Notes: generated by a model from the letters alone, not told the origin. A stretch of 64,000 nt of DNA from MED-G105 sp039819085 (GCA_039819085.1 JBCBSQ010000011.1:35090-99089), one strand, 5' to 3'; shown: positions 19,672 through 28,254, numbered from the stretch's first letter. Program-made: numbers and translations.

Positions 19672-20352
19672 GTGTGGGAGAAGATCGGATCCATCCTCGA
19701 CGCCGCGCGTGAGCGGACGCTTGGGGCGTTGTTGAATGGATTGGCTGAGGCGAAGACCCGCCGCGACCAGTCGACATTTTCCATCGCCCTCATCGCGCTG
19801 TCTGCGAAGCTGGCGAAGGCGGACGGCGTCGTCACCGACGACGAAGTGGCGGCGTTCAAGGATTTCTTTAACTTCCCGCAGGGCGAGCGGCGCAAGGTGG
19901 AGATGGTCTATAGCCTCGCCCAGCAGGACGTGGCGGGGTTCGACCACTACCTGAAGCAGGTGGCGAAGCTCTACGAGGAAGAGCCCGCCGTTCTGGAGGA
20001 CGTGCTCGACTGCCTCTTCCATATTGCGGCGGCGGACGGCGTCGCCCACCCGCAGGAACTGGCGATGCTGGAGGAGGCCGCGGCGGTCTTCGGGATCGCG
20101 CCGGGATGCTTTGCGCGCATTAAGGCGGCGCATCTGGGCCTTGAGGCGGAGGATCCGCTGTTCATCCTCGGATTGCCGCCAGAGGCGGACCAGGCGGCCA
20201 TTCGCGCCCGTTATCGTGACTTGGCGCGGCTGCATCACCCGGACGCGCTCGTGGCGCGCGGGGTGCCTGAACATCTGTCGAAAATCGCCGAAGGCAGAAT
20301 GGCGGCGGTAAATGAGGCGTACCAGCGCGCTCTGGAGCGCGTCAGCGCCTAG
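19672..20352 (+). CDS. TerB and DnaJ domain protein (DjlA-like)
   Basis: The 226-residue protein starts at GTG 19672 directly after a GAGGAGGAG ribosome binding site. Residues about 30-150 form a helical TerB-like domain (LIALSAKLAKADGVVTDDEVAAF and FHIAAADGVAHPQELAMLEEA, two acidic EF-hand-like repeats). The C-terminus is a J domain (DPLFILGLPPEADQAAIRARYRDLARLHHPD) containing the HPD motif that activates DnaK. E. coli DjlA has the same order but also an N-terminal membrane anchor, which is missing here. It probably acts as a specialised Hsp70 co-chaperone; the client is unknown. Confidence 0.88.
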   Translation: MWEKIGSILDAARERTLGALLNGLAEAKTRRDQSTFSIALIALSAKLAKADGVVTDDEVAAFKDFFNFPQGERRKVEMVYSLAQQDVAGFDHYLKQVAKLYEEEPAVLEDVLDCLFHIAAADGVAHPQELAMLEEAAAVFGIAPGCFARIKAAHLGLEAEDPLFILGLPPEADQAAIRARYRDLARLHHPDALVARGVPEHLSKIAEGRMAAVNEAYQRALERVSA

Positions 20353-20469
20353 CGGCGGCGCCGCTGGACCATTCGGGCGGGCTCTGCGTAAGCTTTTGTA
20401 AGATCGTTCGCGTCGAATGACGGAAGCGTCGGGCGCCGATCGGACGCGAACATTGCCTGAGGCGAAGCG

Positions 20470-20760
20470 ATGACGTCAGAGACGACTGCGATCCGAGCGA
20501 CAACGGCGCCCGTTAAAGCGACGTCACTTCGGTCTGCGCCGGGGAACACCCGCAAGTCGGCCAGAAGCGGCGCAATGAATGGCGGCGTGTCGGGCCGGCT
20601 TGTCGACTTCGTCTCATTGACCGGACTGCTGACGATTTTCGCCCTTGGTCTTGCCGCGTTGGCGATCGCCGCGCCTCTCGCCGTGGCCGCCTTTGGCGTG
20701 GTCGGAGGTGGGCGCGCGCATGGAAAGCGTCCGCGATGGCGCGCGTTGTCGCCGGCGTAA
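20470..20760 (+). CDS. Small hypothetical membrane protein
   Basis: The 96-residue frame starts at ATG 20470, eight bases after GAGG (20458-20461). Residues about 46-75 (LTGLLTIFALGLAALAIAAPLAVAAFGVVGGG) form one or two membrane segments, and the tail is basic. A shorter start at 20575 (MNGGVSGRLVDF) would begin just before the membrane part. I do not recognise a family, and a chance ORF is possible in such G+C-rich sequence. Confidence 0.35.
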   Translation: MTSETTAIRATTAPVKATSLRSAPGNTRKSARSGAMNGGVSGRLVDFVSLTGLLTIFALGLAALAIAAPLAVAAFGVVGGGRAHGKRPRWRALSPA

Positions 20761-20926
20761 CCGGCCCCTTCAGCGGCCCGTGCGCGGGTGCGTGAGGGAT
20801 CGTTTTCCGCTCGCCCTCCGCCCGCTATCGACTTTGGTTTCCTTACATACTAAGCGCCTGAAAGCCGCGCGGTTTGCGTCGTGAAGCGACGTTTCCACGC
20901 GCCCCTTATTGGAAACCGGGTCCGCC

Positions 20927-21862
20927 ATGTCGCTTCGCGAGTTCGCGGTCCTCATGAACATGTGCCTGTTCTGGGGATTGCATTTCATCGTCATTAAGCT
21001 CGCGGTCGCGGACCTGCCGCCGACGACTTACGCAGCCGTGCGCATGGCGCTCGTCGCCGGGTTGCTGGCGCCTTTCCTGCGTTGGCGGCCAGGCGCGATG
21101 GGCCGGATCTTTGTTGCCGGCCTATGCCTCGGGGCGCTCAACTACGCTTTTTTGTTCAACGGCCTCACGCGGGCGACGGCGTCTTCAAGCGCCGTCGCGG
21201 TTGAACTCTACACGCCATTCGCGACGATCCTTTCGGTCTTGTTCCTGGGCGAGACGGTCGGCTGGCGCCGGATTGGCGGCATCGCGCTCGCATTCGCGGG
21301 CGTCGTCCTTATCGCGGTGAACGGCGACGCCGATGATGCGGCGGGCGGATCGCAGACGCTCGGCGTCGCCATGGTCGCCGCCGCCGTTATGTTTGAAGCG
21401 GTCGGCGCGGTGATCATTAAACGGACGGAAGGCTTCAAGCCGATTGAGTTTCTCGCATGGTTCGGCGTCATCGGCTTTGTATTCCTGACGCCGACGGCGC
21501 TTATCATGGAGCCGGGCGGCTTCAGCCGTCTCGTGAGCGCCGATCCCTGGCGGGTCGTCGGCGCGGTCGTCTATTCCGCAATCGGCGCCTCGATCATCGG
21601 GCACACCTCGTACTACTGGTTGATTCAGCGCCTGCCGATTTCCCTCGTGGCGCCGAGCGCGTTCATCACCACGGTCATCGCAGTGGCCGCGTCGGTCGTC
21701 TTTCTCGGTGAGCCGTTTACGCCCGTCTTCGCGATCGGCGGTCTGATGACGATGTTCGGAGTCGGAGTCATTCTGCTGCGCTCAAACCGCGCCGCGCCGG
21801 AGCCGGGCGCGCGCGGCGCGGGGTTCTTTCGACGCCGCGCCGGGGCTAAAAAAGACGCATGA
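20927..21862 (+). CDS. EamA/DMT family transporter
   Basis: The 311-residue protein has ten hydrophobic segments in two EamA repeats (residues about 5-135 and 150-285), the layout of drug/metabolite transporters. Repeat signatures are LFWGLHFIVIKLAV, ATASSSAVAVELYTPF and FLGETVGWRRIGGIALAFAGV in the first half and SFITT-like APSAFITTVIAV, FLGEPFTP in the second. Substrate is unknown; many relatives export amino acids or metabolites. The TTG at 20909 in the same frame is a less likely start. Its stop overlaps the amidase start by four bases (ATGA). Confidence 0.9.
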   Translation: MSLREFAVLMNMCLFWGLHFIVIKLAVADLPPTTYAAVRMALVAGLLAPFLRWRPGAMGRIFVAGLCLGALNYAFLFNGLTRATASSSAVAVELYTPFATILSVLFLGETVGWRRIGGIALAFAGVVLIAVNGDADDAAGGSQTLGVAMVAAAVMFEAVGAVIIKRTEGFKPIEFLAWFGVIGFVFLTPTALIMEPGGFSRLVSADPWRVVGAVVYSAIGASIIGHTSYYWLIQRLPISLVAPSAFITTVIAVAASVVFLGEPFTPVFAIGGLMTMFGVGVILLRSNRAAPEPGARGAGFFRRRAGAKKDA

Positions 21863-22545
21863 GCATCAGGATCGAAGACGCGCCATCGCCGAATTCCGAC
21901 GCCCGCGGCCGCGGCGTGGACATGGTCGTGTTGCATTACACAGGGATGCAAACCGGCGCGGAGGCGCTGGACCGCCTGCGCGATCCGGCGGCGAAGGTCT
22001 CCGCCCACTACCTCGTCGAAGAAGACGGACGCGTCTTTCGTCTGGTGGCGGAGGAAAACCGCGCCTGGCACGCAGGCGTTGCGAGCTGGCGCGGCGAGAG
22101 CGACATCAACGCCCGGTCGGTGGGGATCGAGATCGTCAATCCGGGTCATGAATGGGGCTATCGTCCGTTTCCGGAGGAGCAGGTCGCCGCGGTGATCGAC
22201 CTCGTTGCGGGCGTTGTCGCGCGCCACGGGGTTAAGCCGGCGCGCGTGGTCGGCCACTCCGACGTCGCGCCCGAGCGCAAGGAGGACCCCGGCGAATTGT
22301 TCCCCTGGGACCGGCTCGCCGAGAAGAGCCTCGCCATCGGGACCTACAGGGGCGCGCCTGACCCGTCGGTGGACTATTTCGACGCCCTGAAAGCCATCGC
22401 CGACATCGGCTACGACGCGCCGGATCGCGCCCACGCCGCCGCCGTCCTCGCCTTCCAACGGCGGTTCTGCCCGGCGGCGCTGGGGCAGGGGCTAAGCCCA
22501 TTGACCAAGGCCGCGGCGATCTGGGCGGCGGGGGAGGCAAGCTAG
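21859..22545 (+). CDS. N-acetylmuramoyl-L-alanine amidase (AmiD/AmpD-type)
   Basis: The 228-residue protein is an Amidase_2 family zinc hydrolase that cleaves the amide bond between muramic acid and L-Ala in peptidoglycan. VVLHYTG provides the first zinc His, SAHYLVEEDGRVFRLV and RAWHAGVASWRGESDINARSVGIEIVNPG follow, and VVGHSDVAPERKEDPGELF carries the second His and the catalytic lysine/Asp region. The last 60 residues resemble a peptidoglycan-binding helical domain. No signal peptide is present, so it is probably cytoplasmic like AmpD and may recycle muropeptides. Translationally coupled to the preceding transporter. Confidence 0.9.
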   Translation: MSIRIEDAPSPNSDARGRGVDMVVLHYTGMQTGAEALDRLRDPAAKVSAHYLVEEDGRVFRLVAEENRAWHAGVASWRGESDINARSVGIEIVNPGHEWGYRPFPEEQVAAVIDLVAGVVARHGVKPARVVGHSDVAPERKEDPGELFPWDRLAEKSLAIGTYRGAPDPSVDYFDALKAIADIGYDAPDRAHAAAVLAFQRRFCPAALGQGLSPLTKAAAIWAAGEAS

Positions 22546-22591
22546 GCTGGCGCCTGGTCCAGCAGTCGCCCAAAGCCGGCGTCATTGGAAA

Positions 22592-22706
22592 CCTCATCCT
22601 GAGGAGCATCGCGCAAGCGATGCGTCCCGAAGGATGGCCGCAATCGACTACGCGCGTTTCTATCCTTCGAGACGCGCGGTCTGCGTCCGCGCTCCTCAGG
22701 ATGAGG
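22592..22706. repeat. Palindromic intergenic repeat, CCTCATCCTGAGGAGC type
   Basis: CCTCATCCTGAGGAGC at 22592-22607 is repeated exactly in inverted form at 22691-22706. Inside, CGTCCCGAAGGAT (about 22622-22634) pairs with ATCCTTCGAGACG (22662-22674) with one mismatch. The nested dyads make a long two-level stem of about 115 bases. Sequences of this type are scattered between genes in many Alphaproteobacteria. No coding capacity is evident. It lies between the amidase gene and rnpB. Confidence 0.8.
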
Positions 22707-22802
22707 GCCATTGGAGCGTCGGCCTCTTGCGCCTAGCCGGTGATGCGCCGCCAGAGCGAACGCTCGCTTGACCCCCGCGCCGCCGCCCCCCAAATCTACC
22801 TA

Positions 22803-23260
22803 CGCGTCGGATGGCCGGACGGCCGCGGGGGAAGCTTGCTTCCCTTGAGGAAAGTCCGGGCTCCACGGAGACGAGGCGCCGGGTAACGCCCGGCCGGCGG
22901 CGGACCGCATCGGTCCGTTAGTCGAGGGATAGCGCCGCAGAAAACAAACCGCCTTTGGTCCGGCGACGGATCGACGGTAAGGGTGAAAAGGTGCGGTAAG
23001 AGCGCACCGCCGGCCCAGCAATGGGACGGGCATGGCAAGCCCCGCCTGGAGCAAGACCGAATAGGGATGACGCGGGGAGGCCTTTCGGGGCTGATCCGGG
23101 GGTGTCTTCGACCCCAGTCGTCCGGGTAGGTTGCTAGAGGCCGCTCGCAAGGGCGGTCCCAGATGGATGGCCGTCCTCTCCCCCCTCTCAAAAGGAGGGC
23201 ATATGTCCGCAAGGGCTTTATCGGAGAGACAGAACCCGGCTTACATGGCCGTCCGACGCG
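22803..23260 (+). ncRNA. rnpB: RNase P RNA, type A
   Basis: This is the catalytic RNA that trims 5' leaders from tRNA precursors. The conserved 5' core GAGGAAAGTCCGGGCTCC is at about 22852-22869 and the matching 3' core ACAGAACCCGGCTTA at about 23229-23243. The ends pair as helix P1: 22803-22816 with 23247-23260 with one G-U pair. GGGGGAAGCTTGCTTCCC at 22827-22844 forms the P3-type hairpin. The length near 458 is usual for alphaproteobacterial type A RNAs. Exact ends are inferred from P1 pairing. Small ORFs on both strands here are spurious. Confidence 0.95.
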
Positions 23261-23294
23261 CTTTATTCTGTAGGCGAAGCGAAAGAGGTTTTTG

Positions 23295-23735
23295 TTGCCT
23301 GAGTTTGATTGGCCTGTCGCTGACCCATTCGTCCGACATCTGACGGTCGAACCAGGCGACATTGATGAATTCGGCCACGCGAACAATGTGCGCTATGTCG
23401 CCTGGGCGATGGACGTCGCCTGGGCGCATTCAGGTGCGGTCGGCCTTGACTTCGAGGCCTACCGGCGTCTCGGGGCTGGGGTCGTCGTCCACCGCCATGA
23501 CTTCCAGTATCTGAAGCCGACGCTGAAGGGCGAGGAGATCGCGGCGGCCACCTGGATCGCGGCCAATGACCGGCGCGTTCGGATCGAGCGGGCGTTCGAA
23601 TTCCGGCGCGCTTCGGACGGCGTTGCGCTCTTTCGAGGATCATCCCACATGGTCTGCATTGAATTGGAGGGCGGCCGGCCGACGCGGATGCCGACCGAAT
23701 TCGTCAGCGCCTATGCGCCTTCGACCGAGACCTGA
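23295..23735 (+). CDS. Acyl-CoA thioesterase (4HBT hot-dog fold)
   Basis: The 146-residue protein shows the 4-hydroxybenzoyl-CoA thioesterase pattern: VEPGDIDEFGHANNVRYVAWAMDVAW with the catalytic Asp/Glu-containing DxDxxGHxNN element, then a hot-dog sheet. Substrate is not predictable; YbgC-type members hydrolyse short acyl-CoAs or acyl-ACPs. The first ATG lies inside the conserved domain (MDVAW), so the start must be a TTG: 23295, six bases after AAAGAGG (23282-23288); TTG 23292 is the alternative. It begins only 34 bases after rnpB and precedes yajQ by 18 bases. Confidence 0.85.
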   Translation: MPEFDWPVADPFVRHLTVEPGDIDEFGHANNVRYVAWAMDVAWAHSGAVGLDFEAYRRLGAGVVVHRHDFQYLKPTLKGEEIAAATWIAANDRRVRIERAFEFRRASDGVALFRGSSHMVCIELEGGRPTRMPTEFVSAYAPSTET

Positions 23736-23753
23736 GCAAAAGAGGAGTCGCCC

Positions 23754-24239
23754 ATGCCGTCATTCGACATTGTCTCGGAGATTGACGTCGCGGAAGCGGA
23801 TAACGCCGTTCAGAACGTCATGCGCGAAATCGGCACGCGGTTCGACTTCAAGGGATCGAAATCGACCGTGGAGATGGCCGACGCCGTCATCACCATCAAC
23901 GCCGACGACGACATGAAGCTGCGCCAGATGCACGAGATCCTGCAGGGCAATATGCAAAAGCGCGGCATTGAGCCCGGCTCCCTCGACTATCAGAAAGTTG
24001 AGCAGGCGGCCGGCCAGTCGGTGCGCCAGCAGGTTCTGTTGCGCCAGGGGATCGACAAGGAGACGGCGAAAAAGATCGTCAAGGAGGTCAAGGGCGCGAA
24101 GTTCAAGGTGCAGGCGGCGATCCAGGGCGAGGAACTGCGGATCACCGGCAAGAAGCGGGACGACTTGCAAGAAGTGATCGCGTTCGTGAAGGGCCTGAAA
24201 ATCGAACAGCCCCTGCAATTCAAGAATTTTCGCGATTAG
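23754..24239 (+). CDS. yajQ: YajQ family nucleotide-binding protein
   Basis: The 161-residue protein is a full-length member of the YajQ family: MPSFDIVSEIDVAEADNAVQNV at the N-terminus, RFDFKGSKSTVEM in the first half and GKKRDDLQEVIAFVKGL near the end, two ferredoxin-like folds. Relatives bind cyclic di-GMP in some bacteria or tRNA/nucleotides in others; the actual ligand cannot be read here. GAGG lies upstream of the ATG and the gene follows the thioesterase by 18 bases, so they are probably co-transcribed. An inverted GGCGCC pair at 24250-24277 could form a hairpin after it. Confidence 0.92.
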   Translation: MPSFDIVSEIDVAEADNAVQNVMREIGTRFDFKGSKSTVEMADAVITINADDDMKLRQMHEILQGNMQKRGIEPGSLDYQKVEQAAGQSVRQQVLLRQGIDKETAKKIVKEVKGAKFKVQAAIQGEELRITGKKRDDLQEVIAFVKGLKIEQPLQFKNFRD

Positions 24240-24400
24240 TCATCGGTAAGGCGCCGCGTCGCCTCACGCGTGGCGCCGTTTCCAAAAGCTTCCGGACGCG
24301 CTAAGCGCTGTTTCAAGAGAACCGGGCGGCGACCCGTTGGCCGACGACGCCATCGTCGCGCGGGACCCCGGGGGAGAGATATCAGACAGGAGCCAATCAC

Positions 24401-24652
24401 GTGGCGGAAATCGAAAGCGCGCTGTTGGAGATCATCAAGGAAAACGCCGTGGGCCTCACCGGCGATCCAACGCGTGAGACGGCGATTACGGACCTCGGCA
24501 TCGACAGCTTCGCGGTCGTCGAGATCATTTACGAGGTGGAGGAAAAGCTCGGCATCGAGGTGCCGTTCAACGCCAATGAAAATCCGCTCGCCGATATGAA
24601 AACGGTTGGCGATCTTATCGACGCCGTCAAAGAGATGAGCGGCCAGTCTTAG
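24401..24652 (+). CDS. Acyl carrier protein
   Basis: The 83-residue acidic protein carries the phosphopantetheine attachment site DLGIDSFAVVEIIYE with Ser36. The primary AcpP normally reads DSLDTVE at this place; Phe after the serine and the divergent flanks mark this as a secondary carrier for a specialised product. GTG at 24401 follows AGGAG (24388-24392). A ketosynthase gene follows after a palindromic repeat, suggesting a dedicated carrier-ketosynthase pair for an unusual fatty acyl or lipid product. The product is not identifiable. Confidence 0.88.
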   Translation: MAEIESALLEIIKENAVGLTGDPTRETAITDLGIDSFAVVEIIYEVEEKLGIEVPFNANENPLADMKTVGDLIDAVKEMSGQS

Positions 24653-24682
24653 GGTCAAGCGTGAGTGACATGCTTCAGGTCG

Positions 24683-24772
24683 CGTCATCCCGGACGGCGG
24701 AGCCGATCCGGGATCTGTCGCAAAAATGGTTGGAGATCCCGGATAACGCCCTTCGGTGTTTCCGGGATTACG
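24683..24772. repeat. Palindromic intergenic repeat, CGTCATCCCGGA type
   Basis: CGTCATCCCGGA at 24683-24694 pairs with TCCGGGATTACG at 24761-24772 (11 of 12), and an inner GATCCGGGATCT (24705-24716) pairs with AGATCCCGGATA (24734-24745), 11 of 12. This 90-base nested dyad is a second dispersed repeat type of the kind seen in alphaproteobacterial spacers. It is inserted between the acyl carrier protein and ketosynthase genes. Confidence 0.75.
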
Positions 24773-24841
24773 TTAGGGAGCGTGCTCACGTGTTGTCTGC
24801 GAAATCCTCTACTCGTTTAGGCGCCGTGACGTGAGGGCGTT

Positions 24842-26080
24842 TTGAGCGGGTCAGACGCGAACAGGGGCGGACGCCGTGTCGTCGTAACCGGCATGGGCGC
24901 GGTCTGCGCCACCGGCAAGAGCGTCGGCGAGTTCTGGTCGAACGCCGTTGACGGCGTTTGCGGCACGGAAATTCGCACCATCAAGGCCAATGACGGATCT
25001 GAGATTACCGTGCCCGTGGCTCAGATGGACGGCTTCGAGCCCTTCGCCAAGGAGCTTGGCCGCGATCTTGGCCGCGCCGACGACTTCTCGAGATACGCCG
25101 CGTTCGCGGCTGATCAGGCGGTTGCGGATTCCGGCCTTGATTTCGCCGAAGACGATCTAGGTGGCCGTACGGCGACGATCATCGGCACTGGGATCGGCGG
25201 CCAGTCCTCGCTTGAGGACACCTATATCAGTATGCTGTGCTTCGAAAAGCGCCCGCATCCATTGACAATTTTGCGGCTTATTCCGAACGCCGCGGCGAGC
25301 CATCTGTCCATTCGCTACGGCCTGCGGGGCCCGGCGTTCGCGATTTCATCCGCATGCGCATCAGGCGCCCATGCAATCGGCGTCGCGGCGGACCTTATCC
25401 GGGCGGGGACGAGCGACGCCGCCGTGGCGGGCGCCTCTGAAGCGATCATCAATAAGGGCGCGCTGCACGCCTGGAAACAGATGCACATCCTGTCGGATGA
25501 GTTCTGCCGCCCGTTTTCGAAGAACCGCAAAGGGCTCATCATTGGCGAAGGGGCGGGCGTTCTGGTGCTTGAGGAGTATGAGCGCGCCAAGGCCCGCGGC
25601 GCCGAGATTCATGCCGAAATCGTCGGTTTCGGGATGAACGCCGACGGCAATGACATGATCAATCCGGCGGTTGAAGGCGCAGCCGGCTCCATGAAGGCGG
25701 CGCTTCAGGGCGTCCGTCTTCCGGCCGGCGAGAAGATCTACGTGAACGCGCACGGCACCGGCACTTTGATGAACGATCCGACCGAGACGAAAGCCATCCG
25801 CGAAACGCTCGGCGCCGATGCGGACAAGATCGCCGTGTCGTCGACGAAGGCGATGCACGGGCACTTGCTTGGCGCGGCGGGCGGCGTTGAGTCCGTCATG
25901 TCAATCAAGGCGCTGCAGACAGGCATTATTCCGCCCACGATCAATTACGATGAGCCGGACCCGGAATGCGACCTTGACGTGACGCCCAACGAGGCGCGTG
26001 AGCGCCCGGTCGATCTGGCTATCTCTAATTCTTTCGCGTTCGGCGGCCTCAATGCGGTGGTGGCGTTCGGGCGGATCTGA
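24842..26080 (+). CDS. Beta-ketoacyl-ACP synthase (FabF-like)
   Basis: The 412-residue condensing enzyme extends an ACP-bound acyl chain. The KAS II catalytic triad is intact: Cys172 in SSACASGA, His304 in NAHGTGT and His341 in MHGHLLGAAG, with Lys336. The N-terminus RRVVVTGMGAVCATG is typical and the length matches FabF. No ATG precedes the domain; TTG 24842 after GAGGG (about 24832) is the likely start. It is closer to accessory ketosynthases than to the housekeeping FabF by its pairing with a separate carrier protein, which is inference from context. Confidence 0.92.
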   Translation: MSGSDANRGGRRVVVTGMGAVCATGKSVGEFWSNAVDGVCGTEIRTIKANDGSEITVPVAQMDGFEPFAKELGRDLGRADDFSRYAAFAADQAVADSGLDFAEDDLGGRTATIIGTGIGGQSSLEDTYISMLCFEKRPHPLTILRLIPNAAASHLSIRYGLRGPAFAISSACASGAHAIGVAADLIRAGTSDAAVAGASEAIINKGALHAWKQMHILSDEFCRPFSKNRKGLIIGEGAGVLVLEEYERAKARGAEIHAEIVGFGMNADGNDMINPAVEGAAGSMKAALQGVRLPAGEKIYVNAHGTGTLMNDPTETKAIRETLGADADKIAVSSTKAMHGHLLGAAGGVESVMSIKALQTGIIPPTINYDEPDPECDLDVTPNEARERPVDLAISNSFAFGGLNAVVAFGRI

Positions 26081-26143
26081 ATTCGACCTTGATCTTCGAC
26101 GGCCGAACCGCGACCCTCAATGCCGCGTTGATTGGGGGCGCTG

Positions 26144-26416
26144 ATGAACCGATTGGTTGTTTTTGTTGGAGCGATTTCGTTTGTCGTCTCGCTTTGGGTG
26201 TTGATCGGCTACGCCAACCCAAAGATCGCCGCGTTGCGCAGCAGCGCCATTCTCCTCGCGCCGCTCGCTGATCTCTCCGGGCAGGACGTTTCCAGAGAGC
26301 TGAAGCATAGAATCCAGTTTCTCTATTTCATCCGCAATTTGGGCCTGATCGGCGTTATCGCAAGCAGCGCCGCCGTTCTTATAGGCCTTTTGGATCGGCG
26401 GGAGATTCGTCGTTAG
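26144..26416 (+). CDS. Small membrane protein of unknown function
   Basis: The 90-residue protein has two hydrophobic segments, residues about 4-22 (VVFVGAISFVVSLWVLIGY) and 64-84 (LGLIGVIASSAAVLIGLL), with a polar, charged loop between. ATG 26144 follows GGGGGCG. I know of no named family. It is followed by a strong hairpin terminator shared with the converging gene. Confidence 0.6.
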   Translation: MNRLVVFVGAISFVVSLWVLIGYANPKIAALRSSAILLAPLADLSGQDVSRELKHRIQFLYFIRNLGLIGVIASSAAVLIGLLDRREIRR

Positions 26417-26494
26417 CTCTCGATTTCGTCGCCCAGCGTAACGGCGACGCTCGCCGTCAGCCGTTGCATTCGTCGCCCGCATTGTGAACGAGAC

Positions 26495-26530
26495 AAAAAA
26501 GGCGCTCCGACATTGGCCGGAGCGCCTTTC
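26495..26530. terminator. Bidirectional intrinsic terminator
   Basis: GGCGCTCCG at 26501-26509 pairs perfectly with CGGAGCGCC at 26518-26526. A6 at 26495-26500 gives a U-run for the minus strand and TTTC follows on the plus strand. It separates two converging small membrane-protein genes; it is stronger for the minus-strand gene. Confidence 0.85.
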
Positions 26531-26567
26531 TCTCGACAGCGCAAAAGTGGTCTGAAAGCCAGCAGCG

Positions 26568-26921
26568 TCAGGCGGCGGCTTTCTTCGGCGGCGCGATCTG
26601 GTGCAGCCGCGTCCGGAACTCGGTGAACATGCCGATCAGCACGGTGAGGCCGAAATACCTGACAACGTAGACGCCAAGATCGTCGACGAACGTCGCGGCG
26701 ATGCCTTCCATCGAGCCGGTGACTTCCGTAAAGCCAGCGCCGGCGATCGCCTGGGTCGTCAGCGGCCAGACAAGTTTGTCGATGAAGAGCGCCGCGAAGC
26801 CGAGCTTCCACATGGAGTGTTGAGGCGCGAACAGCATCGCCATGAAAAACGCGATGATCAGGGCGCGATAGATGTCGGCGCCTGAAAAGCCAAGGCCGAC
26901 GATGTAGCTGAGATCTTCCAT
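26568..26921 (-). CDS. Membrane protein of unknown function
   Basis: The 117-residue protein starts at ATG 26921 (MEDLSYIVGLGFSG) after GGGAG on the minus strand. It has two or three hydrophobic segments (IYRALIIAFFMAMLF, FAALFIDKLVWPL, VVRYFGLTVLIGMF) and a basic tail (PPKKAAA). The frame is open much further upstream, but that stretch is low-complexity and not credible. No family is recognised. It ends at the strong terminator at 26495-26530. Confidence 0.65.
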   Translation of the reverse strand: MEDLSYIVGLGFSGADIYRALIIAFFMAMLFAPQHSMWKLGFAALFIDKLVWPLTTQAIAGAGFTEVTGSMEGIAATFVDDLGVYVVRYFGLTVLIGMFTEFRTRLHQIAPPKKAAA

Positions 26922-27126
26922 TGAAGTCTCCCTTGGACGGATTTCAATCGGTCGTGGCGGCATTAGGGCTTTGGTAGGGTTAAGGCTCGGTAAAGCGCGC
27001 GTCAGTCTGCGCATTTTGGCCTGGTCAGCGCGGGGAGCGGGGCAAGCGGCCGCAGGAAACGGGTGGGAATCATCGCCTGGCGGGCGCAACGTGGCGGGCG
27101 AAGCGGCGAATGGAGGGCCCTCGCTC

Positions 27127-28071
27127 ATGTCGACATCTTGCGAAAACATTTCCGCTAGCGCGCCGCCCCCCCGGTCGGAGACGCCGACGGCGGCGTTTCG
27201 CGGACCGGATTTGCGCCTTGACGCGTATGAGCCCGTCGCCGCGGCGATCGATTATCTTGTCGCCCATCGCGACGACCAGCCGAGCCTGGACGACGTCGCC
27301 GCCCATATCGGGCTCAGTTCGGCTCACTTTCAGCGGGTTTTTAAGGCGGGGGCGGGCATTTCGCCGAAGAGGTTCCTGCAACACCTCGCGGCGGCGGACG
27401 CGCGCCGCGCATTGCTGGACGGGGGCGCGGTGCTCGACGCTGCTTTTGCGGCGGGGCTTTCAGGTCCCTCGCGGCTCCACGATCTTTTTCTGGTCGCGGA
27501 GGCGATGACGCCGGGCGCCTTCCGCCGCAAGGGCGAAGGCGAGACGATCCGCTACGCCACCGCTCATGGGCCGTTTGGCGAGACGCTGATCGGCGCGACG
27601 GACAAGGGCGTTTGCTGGCTTAGCTTTCCGGGCGTCGACGGCCTTGAGCGCTCCATCGCCGAGATGAAGTCCGATTGGCCGGCGGCGACATTCAAGCCGG
27701 ACGCGGCGTTCATCGCGCCGCTCGCATCACAGGCCTTCGCTTTCGCTTCAGGCGCGGCGAGCGATCAACCGGTGCGGCTGCATGTGCAGGGGACCAATTT
27801 TCAGTTGAAGGTCTGGGAGGCGCTTGTGCGCATTCCGCATGGCCGCTTCGCCACCTATGGGCAGGTCGCCGAAGCGATCGGCAAGAAAAGCGCCTCTCGC
27901 GCCGTCGGCGCGGCTGTCGGCGCGAATTCAATCTCTCTCCTCATCCCCTGCCACCGCGTTATTCGCGCGTCGGGCGCGATCCACAATTACCGCTGGGGCA
28001 AGGCCCGCAAAGAAGCGCTTATCGCCCACGAATTGGCGCTTCATGAGACAAAGGCCGTGGAGGCGCGCTGA
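27127..28071 (+). CDS. Ada-like AraC-methylguanine-DNA methyltransferase
   Basis: The 314-residue protein combines an AraC-type helix-turn-helix (residues about 45-140; LDDVAAHIGLSSAHFQRVFKA) with an O6-alkylguanine-DNA alkyltransferase (residues about 150-305; FQLKVWEALVRIPHGRFATYGQVA and the alkyl-accepting cysteine in IPCHRVI). E. coli Ada additionally has an N-terminal zinc domain that takes methyl groups from phosphotriesters and triggers induction; that domain is missing. The protein should still repair O6-methylguanine; how its AraC part is activated is unclear. ATG 27127 follows GGAGGG. Confidence 0.9.
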   Translation: MSTSCENISASAPPPRSETPTAAFRGPDLRLDAYEPVAAAIDYLVAHRDDQPSLDDVAAHIGLSSAHFQRVFKAGAGISPKRFLQHLAAADARRALLDGGAVLDAAFAAGLSGPSRLHDLFLVAEAMTPGAFRRKGEGETIRYATAHGPFGETLIGATDKGVCWLSFPGVDGLERSIAEMKSDWPAATFKPDAAFIAPLASQAFAFASGAASDQPVRLHVQGTNFQLKVWEALVRIPHGRFATYGQVAEAIGKKSASRAVGAAVGANSISLLIPCHRVIRASGAIHNYRWGKARKEALIAHELALHETKAVEAR

Positions 28072-28254
28072 ATCCCCGAGGTCACGCTGGAGCAGGTTTC
28101 AAGGCCCCCCTTTCCACCGATCATTGCAACCCGCTGATCGGCGTCTATATTCCGCCGCGCCCGGCCGCCTTGCGCGGCCGTGGGACGTTCCGGCGCCGTC
28201 GTCTCGAAACCCCCCGCGCCGCTCACGAATTCTGTCGGGAGACCCTTGGAGCCG

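Noticed and set aside
23131..23343. Small open frames across rnpB
   Set aside because: The region is the RNase P RNA with matching P1 ends and conserved cores; ORFs there are incidental.
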